In this document: positions 61,126 to 64,000 of the stretch, in pieces
How positions within the stretch are numbered: the stretch's first letter is position 1
How the letters are laid out: each line of letters opens with the position of its first letter
NCBI GenBank assembly: GCA_903825445.1
Contig: CAIKAS010000006.1
Coordinates: forward strand, 1 to 64,000
DNA: 64,000 nucleotides
Direction of reading: 5' to 3'
Source of the DNA: an uncultured Acidobacteriia bacterium
Lineage (GTDB): Bacteria; Acidobacteriota; Terriglobia; Bryobacterales; Bryobacteraceae
The notes under the pieces: generated by a model
The model's input: only the letters and a program-made list of their open reading frames with translations
The model's database searches: none
Told to the model about the DNA's origin: nothing
Translations under genes and position numbers: made by a program

Positions 61126-61378
61126 CGTCGCACTTCGGCGAAAATACCGGCAGGCAGCGCACGGCGGATGTATCCCGCTATGGAAAAAACGCCGCTCACC
61201 ACGTGCGCGACGATCCACTCAAACCACCTGAAATGAGCACCTTGCAGATATAATTAGGCTCAATATTCAAGACTACCCTTTTAGATGTTCGTCTCGGGTC
61301 AAAAGCCAGCCAAAGTCTCCGCCATCCCTTGCTACAATAAAGAATACTCCCCAATCCGATGTACTTAAGGGTATTTAG
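61126..61378 (+). other. Leader region of the siroheme reductase gene
   Basis: 253 bases without a credible coding region. A TACAAT at 61333-61338, about 40 bases before the start codon, is a possible -10; no matching -35 is clear. An AAGGG ribosome-binding site lies at 61367-61371. No riboswitch was recognised by eye. Confidence 0.4.
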
Positions 61379-63646
61379 ATGAGACCAAGCAATTCCCAGT
61401 GGAAAGCCCAGCTAGGCGATAGCGTCCCCGCCAACCTAACCGCCGAGATCGACGTCTTCGAAAACGAAATCGCCCTCCGTATGCAAGGCAAGATCGAGGA
61501 TCGCGTTTTCGCCGAGACCAGGCTTCGCCGTGGTGCCTACGGCCAGCGTTATGACAACGGCCAGCGTTCCGACGGCACCACCACGCGCACCATCAAATAT
61601 CCGTCTGAAAACACCAAAGGCCCCAATACGCTCTGGGATGCACCCGGCATGCAGCGCATCAAGATCCCCTATGGTGGTCTCAATGCCGCGCAACTCGAAG
61701 TCCTCGCCGATCTCGCAGAAGAATACTCCGACGGCATCGCCCACATCACCACCCGTCAGGATGTTCAACTCCACTTCATCCATATCGAAGACACTCCTGC
61801 CCTCATGCGCCGCCTGGCTGCCGCCGGAATCACCACGCGCGAAGCCTGCGGTAATTCCGTCCGCAACGTGACTGGTTGCCCGATCGCCGGCGTCTGCACC
61901 GATCAGACTTTCGACGTCACGCCCTACGCCAAAGCCATCACATATTTCATGTTGGGCCACCCGGACGCTCAGACCTTTGGGCGCAAGTTCAAAATCTCCT
62001 TCTCCGGCTGCAAAGAAAACGCCTGCGCCCTCGCCCGCCTGCACGATTTCGGCGCCATTGCCGCCGTCAAAACAATCGACGGCAAGCAGAAGCGCGGCTT
62101 TGAACTCTGGGTCGGCGGCGGCCTCGGCCCCGTTCCGCAGCAGGCAAGGCTTTACGACGAATTTGTTCCTGAAGAAGAAATCCTGCCCATCGCCCAGGCC
62201 ATTGCCCGCGTCTTCGCGCGCCTTGGCGAAAAGAAGAACCGCAACACCGCCCGCCTGAAGTTCCTTATCAGCAAGCTCGGCATCGAAGAATTCCGCAAGC
62301 TGGTTAAAGCCGAGCGTGAAATCCTCCCTTACGATTCACGCTGGACCGATTTCCTCAAAGACGTCCCCAACTATAAGGAAGAGCCGCTCAAACCGGCGCA
62401 GTTGCTCCAAATTGGCGCGGCGCGTACGGATGACTTTAATCAGTGGCACAAGAACAACGTCTATCGCCAGCGGCAGGAAGGTTACGCCACCGTCACCATC
62501 GCGCTCCCGCTCGGTGATCTCACCGCCACTCAGCTCCGCGCCATCGCCGACATCTCCCGCAAGTACATGAAGGAGACCGTCCGCAGCACCGTCGAACAAA
62601 ATCTCGTATTGCGCTGGATCAGTGAAGCCGATCTCCCCGCCGTCCATGCCGATCTGAAGGCCGCCGGCCTCGCCGCTCCGCTCGCCGGAACTATCGTCGA
62701 CGTTTCCTCCTGCCCCGGCACCGATACTTGCAAACTCGGCATCGCTTCCTCCCGTGGGCTCGCCGGAGAACTTCGCACACGCCTCGCAGCAAAGAATGCC
62801 GAACTCGATGAGACCATCGGTGGCCTGCGCATCAAGGTCAGCGGCTGCTTCAACTCCTGCGGCCAGCATCACGTGGCCGACCTCGGCTTCTATGGCGTCA
62901 GCCGTAACAAGAACGGCTACACCGTCCCGCACTTCCAGGTTCTGCTCGGCGGTGAGTGGGGCAATAACGCCGGCACCTACGGCCTTGCCATCGGCGCAGT
63001 TCCGTCAAAGCGAATTCCCGAAACCGTCGACCGCATCACCACACGCTTCCGCGTTGAACGCCTCACTGACGAATCTTTCCAGGCCTTCGTCAAACGCATC
63101 GGCAAAGCTGAGTGCAAGAAGATGATCGACGAATTCACCGCAGTTCCCACTCACGACGAAGACGCCTCCTATTACAGCGATTGGGGCGATCCCCGTGAGT
63201 TCTCCATCGGCGATATCGGCGTCGGCGAATGCGCTGGCGAAGTCGTCTACCCCATCGATTTCGAACTGGTCGCCTGCGAGCGTGAAGCTTTTGAAGCGCA
63301 GCTGCAGCTCGAAGCCGGTCAGATAGATAAAGCCGCTCAAATGGCTTACGAGGCCATGTTGCATGGCGCGAAGGCTCTCCTGAAATTCCGCTACCAACTC
63401 GCGCCCGATGATCCCTCCAGGATCGTCGAAGACTTCCGCGTCAACTTCTTCGATACCGAAATCTTCTTCGATCCCTTCGTTCGCGGCAAATTCGCGCAGG
63501 ACTTTTTTAACGCGCACGAGGAAGCCGGCCAGCCCCGCACTACGGAAAGAGCACACCAGCTGATTGAGCAGGCGCAGTTGTTTATCGAGGCCTGCTACAG
63601 TTGCCACGCCCGCATGACGGCGACGCCCGCCAAGGTGACCGCGTAA
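61379..63646 (+). CDS. Nitrite/sulfite reductase (siroheme, ferredoxin type) with extra C-terminal domain
   Basis: 755 residues. Two ferredoxin-like plus reductase repeats: first half 'QRIKIPYGGLNAAQLEVLADLAEEY', 'HITTRQDVQLHFI', 'VRNVTGCPIAGVC'; second half ends with the siroheme/4Fe-4S ligands 'CPGTDTCKLG' and 'SGCFNSCGQHH'. The catalytic part ends near 590. About 150 more residues follow: a linker 'DWGDPREFSIGDIGVGECAGEVV' and an alpha-helical HEPN-like domain ('DKAAQMAYEAMLHGAKALLKFRYQ', final 'CYSCHARM'). It reduces nitrite or sulfite with ferredoxin; which one is not settled. The next gene overlaps its stop by one base (TAATG). Confidence 0.9.
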   Translation: MRPSNSQWKAQLGDSVPANLTAEIDVFENEIALRMQGKIEDRVFAETRLRRGAYGQRYDNGQRSDGTTTRTIKYPSENTKGPNTLWDAPGMQRIKIPYGGLNAAQLEVLADLAEEYSDGIAHITTRQDVQLHFIHIEDTPALMRRLAAAGITTREACGNSVRNVTGCPIAGVCTDQTFDVTPYAKAITYFMLGHPDAQTFGRKFKISFSGCKENACALARLHDFGAIAAVKTIDGKQKRGFELWVGGGLGPVPQQARLYDEFVPEEEILPIAQAIARVFARLGEKKNRNTARLKFLISKLGIEEFRKLVKAEREILPYDSRWTDFLKDVPNYKEEPLKPAQLLQIGAARTDDFNQWHKNNVYRQRQEGYATVTIALPLGDLTATQLRAIADISRKYMKETVRSTVEQNLVLRWISEADLPAVHADLKAAGLAAPLAGTIVDVSSCPGTDTCKLGIASSRGLAGELRTRLAAKNAELDETIGGLRIKVSGCFNSCGQHHVADLGFYGVSRNKNGYTVPHFQVLLGGEWGNNAGTYGLAIGAVPSKRIPETVDRITTRFRVERLTDESFQAFVKRIGKAECKKMIDEFTAVPTHDEDASYYSDWGDPREFSIGDIGVGECAGEVVYPIDFELVACEREAFEAQLQLEAGQIDKAAQMAYEAMLHGAKALLKFRYQLAPDDPSRIVEDFRVNFFDTEIFFDPFVRGKFAQDFFNAHEEAGQPRTTERAHQLIEQAQLFIEACYSCHARMTATPAKVTA

Positions 63647-64000
63647 TGAACTCCGCTTCCGTGCATCACATTAACGTCAAGGTTCTCGTCGCCGAGGGCG
63701 TCTCCGTCGATCTTGAAGCCGCTGTGGGCGTCTTCCACCAGTGGATCAAGAATACGGTCTGTCCCGAAATACTCATCGATGTCGCCGAATACCGCCACGT
63801 CCCGGCCGGTCCCGGCATTCTGCTGATTGGGCATGAGGCCAACTACAGCTTCGACGAACGCGAGAATCGTCTCGGCCTGCTTTACAACCGCAAGACCACT
63901 CTCGATGGAACCTTCCAGTCGCGCCTCGCCCAGGCTCATCAGGCCGCGCTCACTGCCTGCGACCTGCTCGAAAAGGATCCTGCGTTCGACGGCAAACTGA
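63646..64000 (+). CDS. Hypothetical protein coupled to the siroheme reductase, cut by window edge
   Basis: 118 codons visible, ATG overlapping the reductase stop (TAATG). The visible part reads 'MNSASVHHINVKVLVAEGVSVDLEAAVGVFHQWIKN', 'VCPEILIDVAEYRHVPAGPGILLIGHEANYSFDE' and 'ENRLGLLYNRKTTLDG'. No signal peptide or TM helix. I do not recognise the family; tight coupling suggests a partner or assembly factor of the reductase. Confidence 0.75.
   Translation, partial: MNSASVHHINVKVLVAEGVSVDLEAAVGVFHQWIKNTVCPEILIDVAEYRHVPAGPGILLIGHEANYSFDERENRLGLLYNRKTTLDGTFQSRLAQAHQAALTACDLLEKDPAFDGKL

Noticed and set aside
61274-61373. TACCCTT and AAGGGTA as an operator pair upstream of the siroheme reductase
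   Set aside because: Only seven bases pair, 86 bases apart, and one arm is simply the ribosome-binding site.
1-64000. Mobile elements, prophage or genomic island
   Set aside because: No transposase, integrase, attachment repeats or tRNA boundary were seen; the toxin-antitoxin pair and the pseudogene are isolated signs only.

Overview
The window is about 64 kb of moderately GC-rich, densely packed bacterial chromosome. The gene content points to an Acidobacteriota member, most likely of the Solibacteres/Bryobacterales type. The pointers are von Willebrand A proteins of the acidobacterial kind, a decayed Oar-like TonB-dependent receptor, a Ser/Thr kinase with a TolB-type propeller, PQQ-like propeller proteins with RGG-rich inserts, and the futalosine menaquinone route (mqnP, mqnE, mqnD). 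No rRNA, tRNA, CRISPR array, transposase or phage gene was seen. The largest gene-free gaps are about 260 bases (44918-45181 and 61126-61378).

Layout. 1-5053: partial VWA protein, TPR protein, yvcK, glmU and an O-antigen ligase-like protein (envelope precursors). 5040-10882: larB, the menaquinone pair mqnP-mqnE, a YHYH/cupredoxin secreted protein and a ROK kinase. 10893-19677: recJ with a translationally coupled small gene, then surface-polysaccharide genes (acyltransferase, methyltransferase, Wzt-type ABC ATPase), a TonB-receptor pseudogene and a membrane glycosyltransferase-like protein. 19799-24478: queC-queE, a small winged-helix regulator with a membrane partner and a clear dyad operator, a D-2-hydroxyacid dehydrogenase and two small membrane proteins. 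24513-32715: sulfatase, TPR protein, a disordered membrane protein, a CopG-like antitoxin and a Ser/Thr kinase.

32795-36153 is a tightly overlapping hopanoid-decoration operon: hpnJ, two 4-TM EamA/SMR half-transporters and hpnI. The two small proteins resemble an ArnE/ArnF-type flippase pair placed between the two hopanoid head-group enzymes. 36150-42264 runs the other way: an Ftr1-DUF2318 iron permease, two FtsX/MacB-type permeases and an ABC ATPase fused to a full DtxR/MntR-like metal sensor, followed by trxB and a RidA gene. This resembles the Campylobacter Cj1658-Cj1663 and FetM-type iron importers, but with the iron sensor built into the ATPase and without a P19/FetP partner.

42389-50648: a GGDEF/HD-GYP enzyme, a sigma-54 activator, a stand-alone phosphoglucose isomerase, a HEAT-repeat protein and mqnD. 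50788-58512: a GMC oxidoreductase with its Tat-signal subunit, a class III aminotransferase, an SGNH-fold protein that has lost its catalytic residues, and tandem PQQ-like propellers. 58701-64000: VWA protein, DNA glycosylase, an AbrB-PIN toxin-antitoxin pair, and a siroheme nitrite/sulfite reductase followed by a partial gene.

The findings that most deserve follow-up are the ATPase-DtxR fusion in the iron cluster, the transporter pair inside the hopanoid operon, and the SGNH pseudoenzyme.
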